Assembly: GCA_942493325.1 (NCBI GenBank) | Contig: OW818689.1 | Location: 806,001-870,000 of the forward strand | DNA: 64,000 nucleotides | Origin: JAAFHB01 sp942493325 | Lineage (GTDB): Bacteria; Bacteroidota; Bacteroidia; Bacteroidales; Prolixibacteraceae | Direction: 5' to 3' | Shown: one piece after another, positions 24,927 to 35,033 of the stretch | How the letters are laid out: each line of letters begins with the position of its first letter | Position numbering within the stretch: the stretch's first letter is position 1 | The notes under the pieces: generated by a model | What the model was told of the DNA's origin: nothing | Databases searched by the model: none | What the model saw: the letters and a program-made list of their open reading frames with translations, nothing else | Position numbers and translations under genes: made by a program

Positions 24927-25259
24927 TTAAAAATAATCCGGGTCTGTTTTTTTCGCTGTTGCTGCTGCGGTGATAAAAAAACTATCACAATAAGTCAGTA
25001 ACATTTCAATAAAGCCGGCATGATAGGCGCTGTAAAGTGAAGCAGTCATACCTGCATTTTGAGTTCCGAGAATACCAAATTTCAATTCTCCAAAACCCAC
25101 CTCAGGACGAAGCCAGGCCCGGTTTATCCATTTTTCGGGAGTATAACTGAAATCTCCGGCTGCGTCATACGACCACAGTTCGGCATCCCTTTGATCAATC
25201 ACCCTCTTTATTTCATTCAATAATCCCTCAGGATTTTCTGTTGTAACAATTATTGCCAT
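24927..25259 (-). CDS. Hypothetical protein
   Basis: 110 residues without signal peptide or membrane segment (MAIIVTTENPEGLLNEIKRV ... AELWSYDAAGDFSYTPEKW ... GFGELKFGILGT ... YHAGFIEMLLTYCD). Composition and even hydrophobic pattern suggest a compact soluble alpha/beta protein. I do not recognise the family. It is followed at its end by the convergent nuclease-like gene and preceded by uppP 92 bases away in the same orientation. Confidence 0.65.
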   Translation of the reverse strand: MAIIVTTENPEGLLNEIKRVIDQRDAELWSYDAAGDFSYTPEKWINRAWLRPEVGFGELKFGILGTQNAGMTASLYSAYHAGFIEMLLTYCDSFFITAAATAKKTDPDYF

Positions 25260-25351
25260 GACATACTATTTTTAATTGAAAATCGTTTACTCATTTTATG
25301 TTTGCGGCTGGCATCCCATGATTGATATGCAAACCGGGAAATAATATGAAA

Positions 25352-26134
25352 TTATAACAAGCTAAGGTCATATCCCAGGATATAAAGAACAATAATAGTC
25401 AAACCAACCACGATCCGGTAATATCCAAATACCTTAAACCCATGCCGGGTAAGAAATGTAATAAATGCTTTAATTGCAATGGTTGCAACTATAAATGCAA
25501 CCACATTGCCGATCAGCAGTAATTTTAAATTGTCGGGGTTCATCATTAAATCGGTATGCTTATAAACTTTAAGTATTGTAGCTCCCAGCATGGTAGGTAC
25601 TGCAAGAAAAAATGAGAACTCAGCGGCGGTCTTTCGGTTAAGCTTTTGTGTCAAACCCCCGATTATGGTTGCGGCCGATCGTGACACACCCGGAATCATT
25701 GAAATACATTGAAAGAGACCGATCTTAAAAGCTGTGGGATAAGTAATGGTCTGATCTTTCTTCGGACGATCGAACCATTTATCCACAAACAGCAGGACAA
25801 TTCCTCCGAGAAACAGGGTGATTCCGACTGTTATAACGCTACCCAGCAACTGATCGATGTATTTATCGAGCAACAGCCCGAAAAAAACAGCCGGCAGGAA
25901 GGCAACGAACAACTTATAATAAAAGGACATGGTCTGAAAAAACCGTTTCCAGTAGAGCACAATAACCGATAAAATTGCCCCAAGCTGAATATTTATTGTA
26001 AATAGTTTTGTAAAATCATCAACTGGCAAACCAAGAAGGGCCTGGGTCAAAATCATATGACCAGTTGAGGAAACAGGTAAAAATTCGGTTAGTCCTTCAA
26101 CAATTGCAATTATAATACTCTGAAATATAGTCAT
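25352..26134 (-). CDS. uppP: Undecaprenyl-diphosphatase UppP/BacA
   Basis: 260 residues, full length, with multiple membrane helices. Signature segments are IVEGLTEFLPVSSTGHMIL (catalytic-region glutamates and the S-S-T-G-H run) and IPGVSRSAATIIGGL (P-G-x-S-R-S). It removes a phosphate from undecaprenyl diphosphate so that the lipid carrier can be reused in peptidoglycan and polysaccharide synthesis, and confers bacitracin tolerance. Single gene; no promoter box clearly seen. Confidence 0.95.
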   Translation of the reverse strand: MTIFQSIIIAIVEGLTEFLPVSSTGHMILTQALLGLPVDDFTKLFTINIQLGAILSVIVLYWKRFFQTMSFYYKLFVAFLPAVFFGLLLDKYIDQLLGSVITVGITLFLGGIVLLFVDKWFDRPKKDQTITYPTAFKIGLFQCISMIPGVSRSAATIIGGLTQKLNRKTAAEFSFFLAVPTMLGATILKVYKHTDLMMNPDNLKLLLIGNVVAFIVATIAIKAFITFLTRHGFKVFGYYRIVVGLTIIVLYILGYDLSLL

Positions 26135-26365
26135 CTAAAAAATTATTATCACTTGCGTATCCCCTAAATCAGGGAAGTTGCAAACTTAACAACCTTTTTG
26201 CTATTAATAAGCATAATCCGGGATGGGTATTTGCATTTTTTAGGACAAATTATTTTGATTAAAGTAATCGGGAGGGTGATTATTTTGGATTTTGTTTATG
26301 GCTAAAAAAAGGCTATCCCATGTTTGTAATTATACCGATTTGTGTTTATTGCAATCATGCTTATT

Positions 26366-26657
26366 TCATTGGATATAGAATTTATCATCATTCCATTTTG
26401 CGGGATTATTGATGATGTAATCCGTAATATTTTGATAGGATTCATTAACGATTTCACCCGGTTTATCAATGATAATAATACCATGGATATGATTTGGCAT
26501 CACGATGAATGAATCCAATTTGACGTATTGAAAATGTTGCGGAATTGCCTGCCAGCAGACAAATGGTTACAAAATAGGCGGCATTGCGCCCATAATCCCA
26601 CCATGTTGCACGGGCAGACGGAATACGGTATTTATTTTGGAATTTACCGGTCATCAT
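26366..26657 (-). pseudogene. Internally deleted REP-associated (IS200-like) transposase
   Basis: On the minus strand the frame from about 26657 reads GKFQNKYRIPSARATWWDYG then RNAAYFVTIC, the N-terminus of RAYT-type Y1 transposases (Y-R-I-P-S-A-R...W-D-Y). After a frameshift another frame reads FQYVKLDSFIVMPNHIHGII, containing the HxH metal site, and jumps directly to TDYIINNPAKWNDDKF, the usual C-terminal end, stopping at 26366. The segment that normally holds the catalytic tyrosine is missing. It overlaps the 3' end of the 78-residue hypothetical gene. Confidence 0.85.
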
Positions 26658-26880
26658 CTTTTGGTTGTGTGTTTTCTCCAAAAAGATCCAGAGCATCAAT
26701 TGCGTCTTCATCCTTGCTGTCGATATATTCACCATCGTACCAGTTGGAATTTTCATTGGGTTTTATTTTTATATCCCTTATTTTAAGGATGTCGTTGTAA
26801 CCATCTTCATATCCCCGTATTACAATTTTTGTATCGGGAGAGAAGGTCTTTAACAAATCGATTAATTCAGCTGCTGTCAT
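26644..26880 (-). CDS. Small conserved-looking acidic hypothetical protein
   Basis: 78 residues: MTAAELIDLLKTFSPDTKIVIRGYEDGYNDILKIRDI..., ending in GENTQPKDDDR. The TAAELIDLLKTFSPDTKIV/RGYEDGYND pattern is one I associate with a short Bacteroidota family of unknown function that often accompanies mobile or toxin-antitoxin genes. No membrane segment. Its last codons overlap the start of the transposase remnant, so its C-terminus may be natural or recently changed. Confidence 0.6.
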   Translation of the reverse strand: MTAAELIDLLKTFSPDTKIVIRGYEDGYNDILKIRDIKIKPNENSNWYDGEYIDSKDEDAIDALDLFGENTQPKDDDR

Positions 26881-27236
26881 ACTTATTCGTTTATTAAAAT
26901 CTTTAAAATATTATATGCAATTTAATTTTCAAATTCAGATTGTATACCTATAATGAGTGCTAATTTAATAATTAAATTGTCCGTATTATCATCAACTGCG
27001 TTGTTTTTTGAACAATAACCAAGTTAACCAATAACAGGCAACTTCCTGAAAAACATCTACCCTGCTTCTCCAACTTATAAACTTTCACACCAGGCATATT
27101 TTCTTCTCAGCAGATTTCGTAGGCCTAAATAATAAAAAAAGCCGGATAGCTGCCCCTTCGAACAGCCATCCAGCTTTAATAACCAGGATAACAGGCAGAT
27201 GATTATCCCATCATCATCTGAAATACTAAACACATA
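26881..27236. other. Gene-free interval
   Basis: About 350 AT-rich bases without a coding frame that I can support. The only clear element is the GH20 terminator at 27132-27177. Confidence 0.5.
27132..27177 (-). terminator. Intrinsic terminator of the GH20 gene
   Basis: A 14-bp stem with two mismatches (AAGCCGGATAGCTG / CAGCCATCCAGCTT) about 60 bases beyond the minus-strand GH20 stop, followed on the minus strand by T7. Confidence 0.8.
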
Positions 27237-28820
27237 TTATTTTGAAACATCGGCCCACGGCACAAGTTTCGAAGGGTAAAAATCAATATTGAGTGCTTTG
27301 AACCGTTCGCCATGAACGGCAAGCCTGGTTTTATATTCATCCCAGCTCCTCACAACAGGTGCACTCCAGCCTATCTCGGCATAGCCGGGCAAACGCGGAA
27401 AAACCATGTATTCCAGTTCTTCCATATTTGTCACAGTTTCTGTCCACAACGGGGCTTCAATTCCCAGGATATTTTCCCTTCCAATGTCCGGAACCAGTGT
27501 TGCAGGATCCCAGTTGTAGCCTGTATCCACTTCCACATAACCGGCCCAGTGCAACCCAAGTTTCGAAGCTGAATTATATTGCATGTCTAAATAAGCTTTT
27601 GCAGCGGGAGACATAATAACTTTTGCCCCCTGTTTGACCCCTTTCAGCGCATTTTCGGCCTTTGCCCAGTACTGTACTGCGGAATTAGGCTTCAACGTTG
27701 ACAACGCGATTTCATCCCAGCCAATCACCTGTTTTCCGAGGGTGTTCACAATACCTTGTACCTTGTTCATGAAAGGGATATAATCTTCGAGTTTAGTAAC
27801 ATGCGATTCATCACCACCAATATGCAGGTAAGGACCAGGCGTGAGTGCGGCAAGTTCGCTGAAAACATCGGTAATAAACTGATAGGTAATTTCTTTGCTT
27901 GTACACAGCGAACTAAAACCTACCTTGGTTCCAGTATACAGTTCGGTTGCTTTATCGTTGCAATTCAATTCGGGATATGAAGCAAGGGCAGAATTGGTAT
28001 GACCCGGCATATCGATTTCGGGAATAACCATGATGTTCCGTTCTGCAGCATATTGAACGATTTCGGCATATTGTTCCTGCGTATAGAAACCACCCTTACC
28101 ACCACCAACCTGTGTGCTTCCACCTATTTCGGTAAGTTTTGGCCACTTTTTGATTTCTATGCGCCATCCCTGATCATCCGAAAGATGAAGATGCAACACA
28201 TTCATTTTATAGGCAGCCATCAGATCTATTGTACGTTTTACATCAGCAACCTGGAAAAAATGACGTGCAACATCGAGCATGACTCCTCTGAACGGATATT
28301 CGGGATAGTCACGGATGGTTACCGCAGGAATCTGCCATGGGCCCTGCTGTACGGATTTCACTTCAATTCCTGCTGGAAACAGTTGTCTTAAGGTTTGAAT
28401 ACCATTAAACAGACCTGCCGGCTTGTTTGCAATAAGATTTACAGTTTCATTTGTGATGGTGAGCTGATAACCTTCTTCACCGAGCTGTGTATCGCCGGAG
28501 GCAAGAGAAAGATAAATATTTGCCCGTGTCTGCTTTCCGTCCAGTGGTCTGACAGTAATCTCAAATCCTGTAGCCGGTTTCAGCTGATCAGCCAATTGTT
28601 TTCCAATTTGTTTAACTTCAGCAGATTCACCAGGTACAAAGATGGCGCTCTTTTCCGAAAGGATAAAGGTTCCTGTTCCCTCAACAATTGAAACAGGCTT
28701 CGGAATGATAGTTATTGCGGAAAGCTTTCCGGGTGACATCGCCATAGTATTTATAGTGAAAATCAGTAATCCAATCACCAGAACTGACTTAATCCCGGTA
28801 ATTTGCGTTTTAAAATTCAT
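27237..28820 (-). CDS. Secreted beta-N-acetylhexosaminidase (GH20)
   Basis: 527 residues, signal peptide at the N-terminus. Domain GH20b (~35-160) is followed by the catalytic barrel from YPFRGVMLDVARHFF. The substrate-assisted catalytic pair is D337-E338 in HIGGDESH; other family blocks are NVLHLHLSDDQGWRIEIK and VIPEIDMPGHTNSAL. It removes terminal GlcNAc or GalNAc from chitin fragments or glycans by a retaining mechanism with the acetamido group as nucleophile. Stand-alone unit with its own terminator. Confidence 0.93.
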   Translation of the reverse strand: MNFKTQITGIKSVLVIGLLIFTINTMAMSPGKLSAITIIPKPVSIVEGTGTFILSEKSAIFVPGESAEVKQIGKQLADQLKPATGFEITVRPLDGKQTRANIYLSLASGDTQLGEEGYQLTITNETVNLIANKPAGLFNGIQTLRQLFPAGIEVKSVQQGPWQIPAVTIRDYPEYPFRGVMLDVARHFFQVADVKRTIDLMAAYKMNVLHLHLSDDQGWRIEIKKWPKLTEIGGSTQVGGGKGGFYTQEQYAEIVQYAAERNIMVIPEIDMPGHTNSALASYPELNCNDKATELYTGTKVGFSSLCTSKEITYQFITDVFSELAALTPGPYLHIGGDESHVTKLEDYIPFMNKVQGIVNTLGKQVIGWDEIALSTLKPNSAVQYWAKAENALKGVKQGAKVIMSPAAKAYLDMQYNSASKLGLHWAGYVEVDTGYNWDPATLVPDIGRENILGIEAPLWTETVTNMEELEYMVFPRLPGYAEIGWSAPVVRSWDEYKTRLAVHGERFKALNIDFYPSKLVPWADVSK

Positions 28821-28897
28821 AGGTCAAATATTATTAATGTGTTTAAAATATAATTTTATTGTATTTAACAGTATTGTTCATTGTTAAAACCGAAAAA

Positions 28898-30034
28898 TCA
28901 ATACTTCTGATAAAACGATTTCAAAAACGGGGTGACCTGATTAAAGATCGGCTTGGTAAATTCGATAAACAGATCCTGCGGGCCAGGAGGCGGGATTGGC
29001 TTGCGCTTACAGATTGCAAGTTGTTCGTCAGTCAGGGCACGCTCATCGCCATTAAAGGAACCCCATTCAACAAACCAGACAAACTGCCCGGGAAATTTCC
29101 GCTGCGAAACGACATTCTTACCCTGAAGATCAATAATCGTTACATCCAATACACCTTTCGATATCAATTCCCTGCGATTAACCGTCAGTTTAGCTTTCAC
29201 CGTATTGTATGCCTTCACCTTTTTGCCATCAGGCAGCGTGACAGTTCCCACCTCCACACTATCACGTGACAGCTCCCTGACAGTCTCCTTATCGTACACC
29301 TGCCCTACCACGAAATCATCAAAATTCATTCGAAGCAACTGATCCGGATTCCTTAACCCTTCTTTTTCGGCCCCTTCGGGTGAATAAAAAGCAACAAATT
29401 CATTGGGTCTGTACCGCATTAAATTTTCGATAATCTGATTCAGGAAGAAATCGGACGTGAGCTGGTACTTGCGCGATACCGGTATTTGTTCAACAATTAC
29501 CTTCCATGTGGCATTGTATTTGGCTTCATTCATCCGTCTTTTTACATCCTTATATCCCGGGGAGAACCGGTCGGCCTGCTGATAATTGTACCAGGCATCT
29601 TTCCAGGCAAGACGTGTATTGATTTTTTCGTTTTTCAATCCTGAATTGTATTGCTCGTCAGCGGCAAGCTTCCGTGCCTGTGCAAGTTCTGCGGTAAAGT
29701 AATTTACCTGCGGAAGAACTTTGATTGCGGCAGGACAACGGCTCACCTCGTCTGACAACCGGTTCATATTTTCATAAAATCCAACTACCTCAGAATATTT
29801 AAAAGGGTTGTTTGAACTGATGGCGTTATCGATCCTTCCCTGGAAATAGTTAATTGCCATGGGATAACCCTCCTTAACCGCGTCAAGTGCTTTCGAAGAA
29901 TTTGGATTATTTCGCAGTCGGTTAACCGCTTGCAGGGTGGCATTGAAATAATCGCCCCGTTCAAGTGCTTTTTTGCCCGATGAGCACGACATAAGTAACA
30001 AACAGATAATGAAAGGAGTAAGAAGTAATCGCAT
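28898..30034 (-). CDS. Lipoprotein of unknown function
   Basis: 378 residues; signal peptide with lipobox LLLMSC, so lipid-anchored. The first half is helical (FNATLQAVNRLRNNPNSSKALDAV, ARKLAADEQYNSG, YNYQQADRFSPGYKDVKRRM), suggestive of TPR-like helices. The second half is beta-rich (VGTVTLPDGKKVKAYNTVKAKLTV, GVLDVTIIDLQGKNVVSQRKFPGQ). This type is found as a conserved lipoprotein in Bacteroidota, with no activity known to me. 78 bases upstream of the GH20 gene in the same orientation. Confidence 0.8.
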   Translation of the reverse strand: MRLLLTPFIICLLLMSCSSGKKALERGDYFNATLQAVNRLRNNPNSSKALDAVKEGYPMAINYFQGRIDNAISSNNPFKYSEVVGFYENMNRLSDEVSRCPAAIKVLPQVNYFTAELAQARKLAADEQYNSGLKNEKINTRLAWKDAWYNYQQADRFSPGYKDVKRRMNEAKYNATWKVIVEQIPVSRKYQLTSDFFLNQIIENLMRYRPNEFVAFYSPEGAEKEGLRNPDQLLRMNFDDFVVGQVYDKETVRELSRDSVEVGTVTLPDGKKVKAYNTVKAKLTVNRRELISKGVLDVTIIDLQGKNVVSQRKFPGQFVWFVEWGSFNGDERALTDEQLAICKRKPIPPPGPQDLFIEFTKPIFNQVTPFLKSFYQKY

Positions 30035-30093
30035 CGTTTAATTAATTGGATAAATTTGGCTGATAAAGATATTTAATTCGGATTATATAAAAA

Positions 30094-30210
30094 ATGCAGA
30101 AGAATGAAATTTCAGAAGCACAGACCGGAGAAGCAATACTTCATACGCCAGAATCCGTTTTACAAAATGATATTCAATTTGGAGAAACATGCTACTGGTT
30201 TAAGAATTAA
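30094..30210 (+). other. Short open frame, possible RhuM-like remnant
   Basis: A 38-codon frame (MQKNEISEAQTGEAILHTPE ... DIQFGETCYWFKN) lies antisense to the gap between two minus-strand genes and overlaps the helicase stop by 4 bases. Its middle faintly resembles the N-terminus of RhuM-family proteins. It is too short to be that gene and may be a remnant or chance. Confidence 0.25.
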
Positions 30211-32711
30211 AGGGTGATAGACCGTGTGAATAAAATATGTTTCATAACAAACCGCAATTCGGTATAACTGTAATTATCGCCCAATTCATTTTTAGCAGCG
30301 GCTAAACCGAGTGTTGGATTGTGACGAAACCAATCGGAAATGGTGGCTGCCTTTTTGTGATTTACCAATCTTTCAAGGCCAAGTTCCCCCGTTTCGACAT
30401 AATGAACCAGGTGCCCCTCGACGGTTGACACAGCCATACCCCTGAGTCTTGCCACCTCTTCAAGCGATTTGCCGCTGTTGAATAATTCGAAGGAAACCAG
30501 TTTGGTCTCGGGTTTTGGAACCTTAATCTCTGCCTCCGGTTCAATATCTACCGGCCGATCGGGAATTTCGATGTTCATTTTCTTCTTATAATCCATGATT
30601 ATGGTCAGGATTTCCTTCCCAAACTGACTGACTTTCTTTGGACCGAAACCTTTCACTTTTTTAAGTTCAGATAAACTCACCGGTAGTTTGCTGATCACTT
30701 CGATAAGCACCTTGAAAGGCAATATCATGAAAGTATCAACATTCAGATCATCAGCCTTTTGATTGCACCATGACCGGAGAATCCTGTAAAGTTCGGGATG
30801 CTTCATATTTCCTTCAAGAGAAAGCATTGCAGGTTTGACCTTCAGATTTTTATCAGCCGGCTCTATTGCAGCCTTGGCACGAATCTCCATGTATTGCTTT
30901 GCAGAAAAGCCCTCTGTACATCCTTTAATACAGGCATATTTCACCGTGGCATCACCGGTCAGTTTTTCAACCGCATCCTTAACCGATTTTTTGACCGTTT
31001 TATTATCAATTTCAATATCAAGTCCTTTTAATTTTCCAATCAATACCAGGGCAACTTTTTCGGAAAAATAGCCACATGCCTTGCGAATCCGTTCCTGCAA
31101 AAGGTGATTCGCCTCAACATTCTTATTTTCTGCGAGCAGATGCTGTAACTGGCCTTTAAATTTTTCGGAAACCTCCGCCAAATCACGTCTCACCTCTGTA
31201 TTCATCAATACAAAAATCTCTTTAAAAGCAGGGAGAATACTTTCCTGGTGCTCGTTCATGAGTTTCACACAATACATCACTCTTCGGAGCAAAGGTTGAA
31301 AATCAAACAGTTCAAACAATAAACTATGCTGAAAAGCCATCTTCGCCTGTTCCAACTGTTCTTGTCCGGGAGGGTTTTGCTCTATTTCACGGTTAAAAAC
31401 CGAGACTTTTGTATCGCTCTTAATGCACTGATTTGAGATTGGCGTACTTAAAACCATTCCTTCGAGTGTTTTGCAACGGCTGAGTGCCACATAAACCTGG
31501 CCATGGGCAAAGGCAGCTTTGGCATCGATGATCGCTTTCTCGAAAGTCAGACCCTGACTCTTGTGAATTGTAATAGCCCAGGCAAGTTTTAACGGAATCT
31601 GACTAAAAGTACCAAGAACCGATTCCCTGATCTCTTTGGTCTCGTCATCGATTGTGTATTTTGTATTCTGCCAGTCCACTTGCCCTACCGCAATATCCTC
31701 CTCATCACCCGGACACCGCACCCAGATCGTATCATCATCCATTTTCACAATCGCACCGATTTTCCCGTTGTAGTAAAGCTTATCGCGCGAAATATCATTC
31801 TTAACAAACATCACCTGCGCCCCTTTTTTAAGACTTAGTTCGAAATCAGTAGGATATGAATATTCGGGAAATTCGCCTTCTACCTTAGCGGTAAATTTGC
31901 GCACTTTGGCCGGCAATTTTAACAGTTTTGAATCATTGATGTTATGTGACTGGTAATTATGGGTTGTGAGGGTAATATATCCGTCGCTATCATTGTGTGT
32001 AAAATCAGGCAGGTATCTTTTGTTCAATTCATCGAGCGTATACTGATCGGCGCTGTTATCCCGGATTTTATTGAGCAGACTGATAAATTGCTCATCCCGC
32101 TGACGGAAAATGTGGGTCAGTTCAATGCTGATGTAATCGGTCTTTTTCAATGCCTTGCTGCTGAAAAAAAATACGGTTTCGTAGAATGGTCTTAACAATG
32201 CCCATTCATCATCCTTTACAACAGGCGCCAACTGCTGTAAATCACCGATCATCAATAGCTGCACTCCGCCGAAAGGAAGATTACGATCTTTATACCGGCG
32301 AAGTACGCTATCGATACCATCGAGCAGATCGGCACGCACCATACTAATTTCGTCAATAACAAGCAGATCGAGACTTTTAAGTATGGCAATTTTCTCACGA
32401 TTAAACTTTTGCAAACTTTCGGGGCTGGTTCTGTTCTCCGTCCCGGCACCCTGATTTACAGCATTTTCGACCGGAAGGAAAGGGCCAAAAGGCATTTGAA
32501 AAAAAGAGTGGATGGTAACTCCACCTGCATTGATTGCAGCAACACCTGTTGGTGCCACAACCACCATTCGTTTGGGGGAATTTTTTTTGAGCTGGTGAAG
32601 AAAGGTCGTTTTCCCTGTTCCGGCTTTCCCGGTAAGAAAGATATGCTTACCTGTATATTGCACAAAGTCGAAAGCCAATTGCAGCTTATCGTTACTGATA
32701 AATTCTGTCAT
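30207..32711 (-). CDS. Pif1-like superfamily 1 helicase with C-terminal HRDC and HTH
   Basis: 834 residues. The ATPase core opens with FLTGKAGTGKTTFLHQL (Walker A) and LLVIDEISMVRADLLDGID (Walker B), with GGVQLLMIGDLQQLAPV, then the RecD-like LAWAITIHKSQGLTFEKAII and VALSRCKTLEGMVLS near the end of the motor. About residues 640-720 fit an HRDC domain (ILRSWCNQKADDLNVDTFMI, LKKVKGFGPKKVSQFG). The tail has a helix-turn-helix (SLEEVARLRGMAVSTVEGHL) like RecQ-attached HTH_40. Acts on DNA (or G-quadruplex) unwinding by family. Stand-alone gene. Confidence 0.88.
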   Translation of the reverse strand: MTEFISNDKLQLAFDFVQYTGKHIFLTGKAGTGKTTFLHQLKKNSPKRMVVVAPTGVAAINAGGVTIHSFFQMPFGPFLPVENAVNQGAGTENRTSPESLQKFNREKIAILKSLDLLVIDEISMVRADLLDGIDSVLRRYKDRNLPFGGVQLLMIGDLQQLAPVVKDDEWALLRPFYETVFFFSSKALKKTDYISIELTHIFRQRDEQFISLLNKIRDNSADQYTLDELNKRYLPDFTHNDSDGYITLTTHNYQSHNINDSKLLKLPAKVRKFTAKVEGEFPEYSYPTDFELSLKKGAQVMFVKNDISRDKLYYNGKIGAIVKMDDDTIWVRCPGDEEDIAVGQVDWQNTKYTIDDETKEIRESVLGTFSQIPLKLAWAITIHKSQGLTFEKAIIDAKAAFAHGQVYVALSRCKTLEGMVLSTPISNQCIKSDTKVSVFNREIEQNPPGQEQLEQAKMAFQHSLLFELFDFQPLLRRVMYCVKLMNEHQESILPAFKEIFVLMNTEVRRDLAEVSEKFKGQLQHLLAENKNVEANHLLQERIRKACGYFSEKVALVLIGKLKGLDIEIDNKTVKKSVKDAVEKLTGDATVKYACIKGCTEGFSAKQYMEIRAKAAIEPADKNLKVKPAMLSLEGNMKHPELYRILRSWCNQKADDLNVDTFMILPFKVLIEVISKLPVSLSELKKVKGFGPKKVSQFGKEILTIIMDYKKKMNIEIPDRPVDIEPEAEIKVPKPETKLVSFELFNSGKSLEEVARLRGMAVSTVEGHLVHYVETGELGLERLVNHKKAATISDWFRHNPTLGLAAAKNELGDNYSYTELRFVMKHILFTRSITL

Positions 32712-33053
32712 TATTGCACGCTGAAATTTTATTTAAAATTACACTTTTTCCGTGTGAAATTAAAAAATATCGGTGTACGGTGGTGCGTTTTGTAAGAGTG
32801 CCTTGTATTAAGTTGATTACAGATGCCCTTTCCCAACTCAACAGTTCCAGTGATGTGTAATATCAAAAAAATAATTGTTACAGGCGTTTTAATAGCTTTG
32901 CTTTCGGGCAAGTCAAAAGGTCGTTTATAGAGATCCTGTAATAGTAATACTAGTAATATAGTTGATTTTAGACCAAAATAAAAGGAAAACGACAATTATA
33001 GTTTGCATAATGTTTTGGGGTTCCCATGCAAAAAGATGGTTGAGCTGCACTTA
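32712..33053. other. Gene-free interval
   Basis: About 340 bases between the helicase start and the end of the GxGYxYP gene. I see no supportable gene, hairpin or repeat here. Confidence 0.5.
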
Positions 33054-34952
33054 TCAATTCTTAATTTTTCCATTGGCTGCATCCGGATGCTGTTGTAACC
33101 AGATTCTATACAATTCAAAAAAAGTGGGGGCATCCAATAATTCAACCGTAGGATCTGACTTTTTAATTTCCTCCACTACATTCATATACCAGGTCGGCGT
33201 TTTTAATATATTCCGAAACCAGTGAAACGGAACCGGCCGATCCTTTACCCGGCGTAAAACATGTTTCGCGGCATCATTCGGATTTTTTTCGGTGACATCA
33301 TCATCGGAACGCAAAACAGGCATTTCACCATGCAATAAAGTCAGGGGTACCTTCTGGGGTACGATACCATTTGGACTGAAAGAGGCATAACAATCTAAAC
33401 CTTGCTGAGACAACCCGGGAGCATTGCCATCAATTACAAATCCTGTTACTGACAAATCCCAGGTATAGTAATATTTTTTACAATGCTTAGCCCAGGTAGC
33501 TAATCCCGATTTCAGACCGGATATCGGCCTTGGCTCCTGTAACATTCCTGGATTAAGATAACCTGCGCCGTTATCCGCGGCCACAAAATAATCGTTTGGA
33601 GTTGCAGATTCGCGAAAATACGCCAAAGCCATTGGAACCCGCTCCTGTAATACCGGGCTTACCGCCCACATCATTGGCACTTTACCCCTGTTACTGTCAT
33701 CCCAGATTACAGGTGTACGTTGGGCAACCCATGAAGAAGCATCATAATCACCAACATAAAAAATATAAAAATTGCGTCCTTTGAAATCAACTTCACCTTT
33801 TTCATTCAGATAACCTCTCTTTTTCAACGCTTCATTAGTCACCCATCTTTGAGGATACTTTTCCTTCAACGGATAATGGGTCCAGAAAGAGGCATTTGCC
33901 AACGCACCGTAGCCAATGGCATCAGCATCCTTAAAAGCATTGTATGCGCCGATAATTTTAGAAAACTCCCATTCTGTTTGAACAGGTTCGTGAGTCCCTC
34001 CCAAATTTTTCCAATTCGTATATTTGAATGCCCAGGAAGGAAAACCTCCGATATAACACATTTTTTTTCCTTTATTCAAATCATAAGCTGTCTGCAGAAA
34101 CAGCTTTAACGTGTTTAAATCTGTTCCTTTAGGCTGGTCAGGCTCATCGGTCGCTGGCTCATCCCCCCAGGGGGAAAGATCAAAGAAAAATGCTTTTTTG
34201 CTCACGAAGAAATCATGATTAGAGAGAGTATGATGATTGTTAACTGATGCCCCGGGATTTTCCCTCCACTTTTGATCGATATAATAAGCTCCGTATTCAC
34301 CGCTACACTTTCCCCTTTTCATATATTTTTCGATAAACCACACGTAAGGATCATTTTTCAAAGATCCACTGGTGGATAAACCGGTGCCAGGTATTTTCCC
34401 AACTCCGGTAAATTTTGATGTGCCGTCCCGATTTACCAGCCATTCTTTAACCGGGAGTTTAGAGCCCTGCAAAACGACACGGGAATACAAGCTTGAAGGG
34501 CTAAGATCGTATCTTATTGCTATTAGATTTTCAATTCCTGCAATTGAAGAAGCTACATTACTGGTTGATTGAACTTTAGGATCATAAACCACTACCCCGC
34601 TTATCTTCTTGCGATAAAAAATAATAGCATCTTCCAAACTTTTGAGTAAGAAAGTATCCCTGTTGGCAAGCCATTTACCTGGCTGACGATATTTATTCCA
34701 CCAATATTCATCGATACATATATTTCCTTCAACTACATATTTTATATAGAGAAGTGGCTCTTTTTTATTTATAATTCCCTGTAAGGTAGCAACAGCATGT
34801 AATTCATCCCAGGTCTTTTTAACAGAAGCAGGGTCCGATAGGTTGTTCGTTAAGAGATAACGCATATCAAGTATTCCAACAGGTTCGTCAGCTATGCACT
34901 TCAACGAAGAAAAACATATCAAAATACTCAAAAACAGCCCAAATTGTCTCAT
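33054..34952 (-). CDS. Secreted GxGYxYP-family putative glycoside hydrolase
   Basis: 632 residues; the signal peptide ends near FSSLKCIA. The GxGYxYP family is named for its motif, seen here as the variant GAGYLNP (462-468) in FVAADNGAGYLNPGML. Other family-type segments are ILDMRYLLTNN at the N-terminus, FFFDLSPWGDEPATDEPDQP and FYIFYVGDYDASSWVAQRTP. The family is a predicted carbohydrate-active enzyme of unknown substrate. It is the last gene of a minus-strand block with a TIM-barrel-like lipoprotein and an exported phosphoesterase. Confidence 0.8.
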   Translation of the reverse strand: MRQFGLFLSILICFSSLKCIADEPVGILDMRYLLTNNLSDPASVKKTWDELHAVATLQGIINKKEPLLYIKYVVEGNICIDEYWWNKYRQPGKWLANRDTFLLKSLEDAIIFYRKKISGVVVYDPKVQSTSNVASSIAGIENLIAIRYDLSPSSLYSRVVLQGSKLPVKEWLVNRDGTSKFTGVGKIPGTGLSTSGSLKNDPYVWFIEKYMKRGKCSGEYGAYYIDQKWRENPGASVNNHHTLSNHDFFVSKKAFFFDLSPWGDEPATDEPDQPKGTDLNTLKLFLQTAYDLNKGKKMCYIGGFPSWAFKYTNWKNLGGTHEPVQTEWEFSKIIGAYNAFKDADAIGYGALANASFWTHYPLKEKYPQRWVTNEALKKRGYLNEKGEVDFKGRNFYIFYVGDYDASSWVAQRTPVIWDDSNRGKVPMMWAVSPVLQERVPMALAYFRESATPNDYFVAADNGAGYLNPGMLQEPRPISGLKSGLATWAKHCKKYYYTWDLSVTGFVIDGNAPGLSQQGLDCYASFSPNGIVPQKVPLTLLHGEMPVLRSDDDVTEKNPNDAAKHVLRRVKDRPVPFHWFRNILKTPTWYMNVVEEIKKSDPTVELLDAPTFFELYRIWLQQHPDAANGKIKN

Positions 34953-35033
34953 AATCTTTTAATTATCGCTTATTTTCAATCGAATTTCTTTGCTAAAAAT
35001 CCGTCTTTATAAATGGGTTATTGGTTCTCCGAT

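Noticed and set aside
32409..32795. 128-codon plus-strand frame with several Cys
   Set aside because: Antisense to the helicase N-terminus (Walker A region); the apparent Cys pattern is a by-product.
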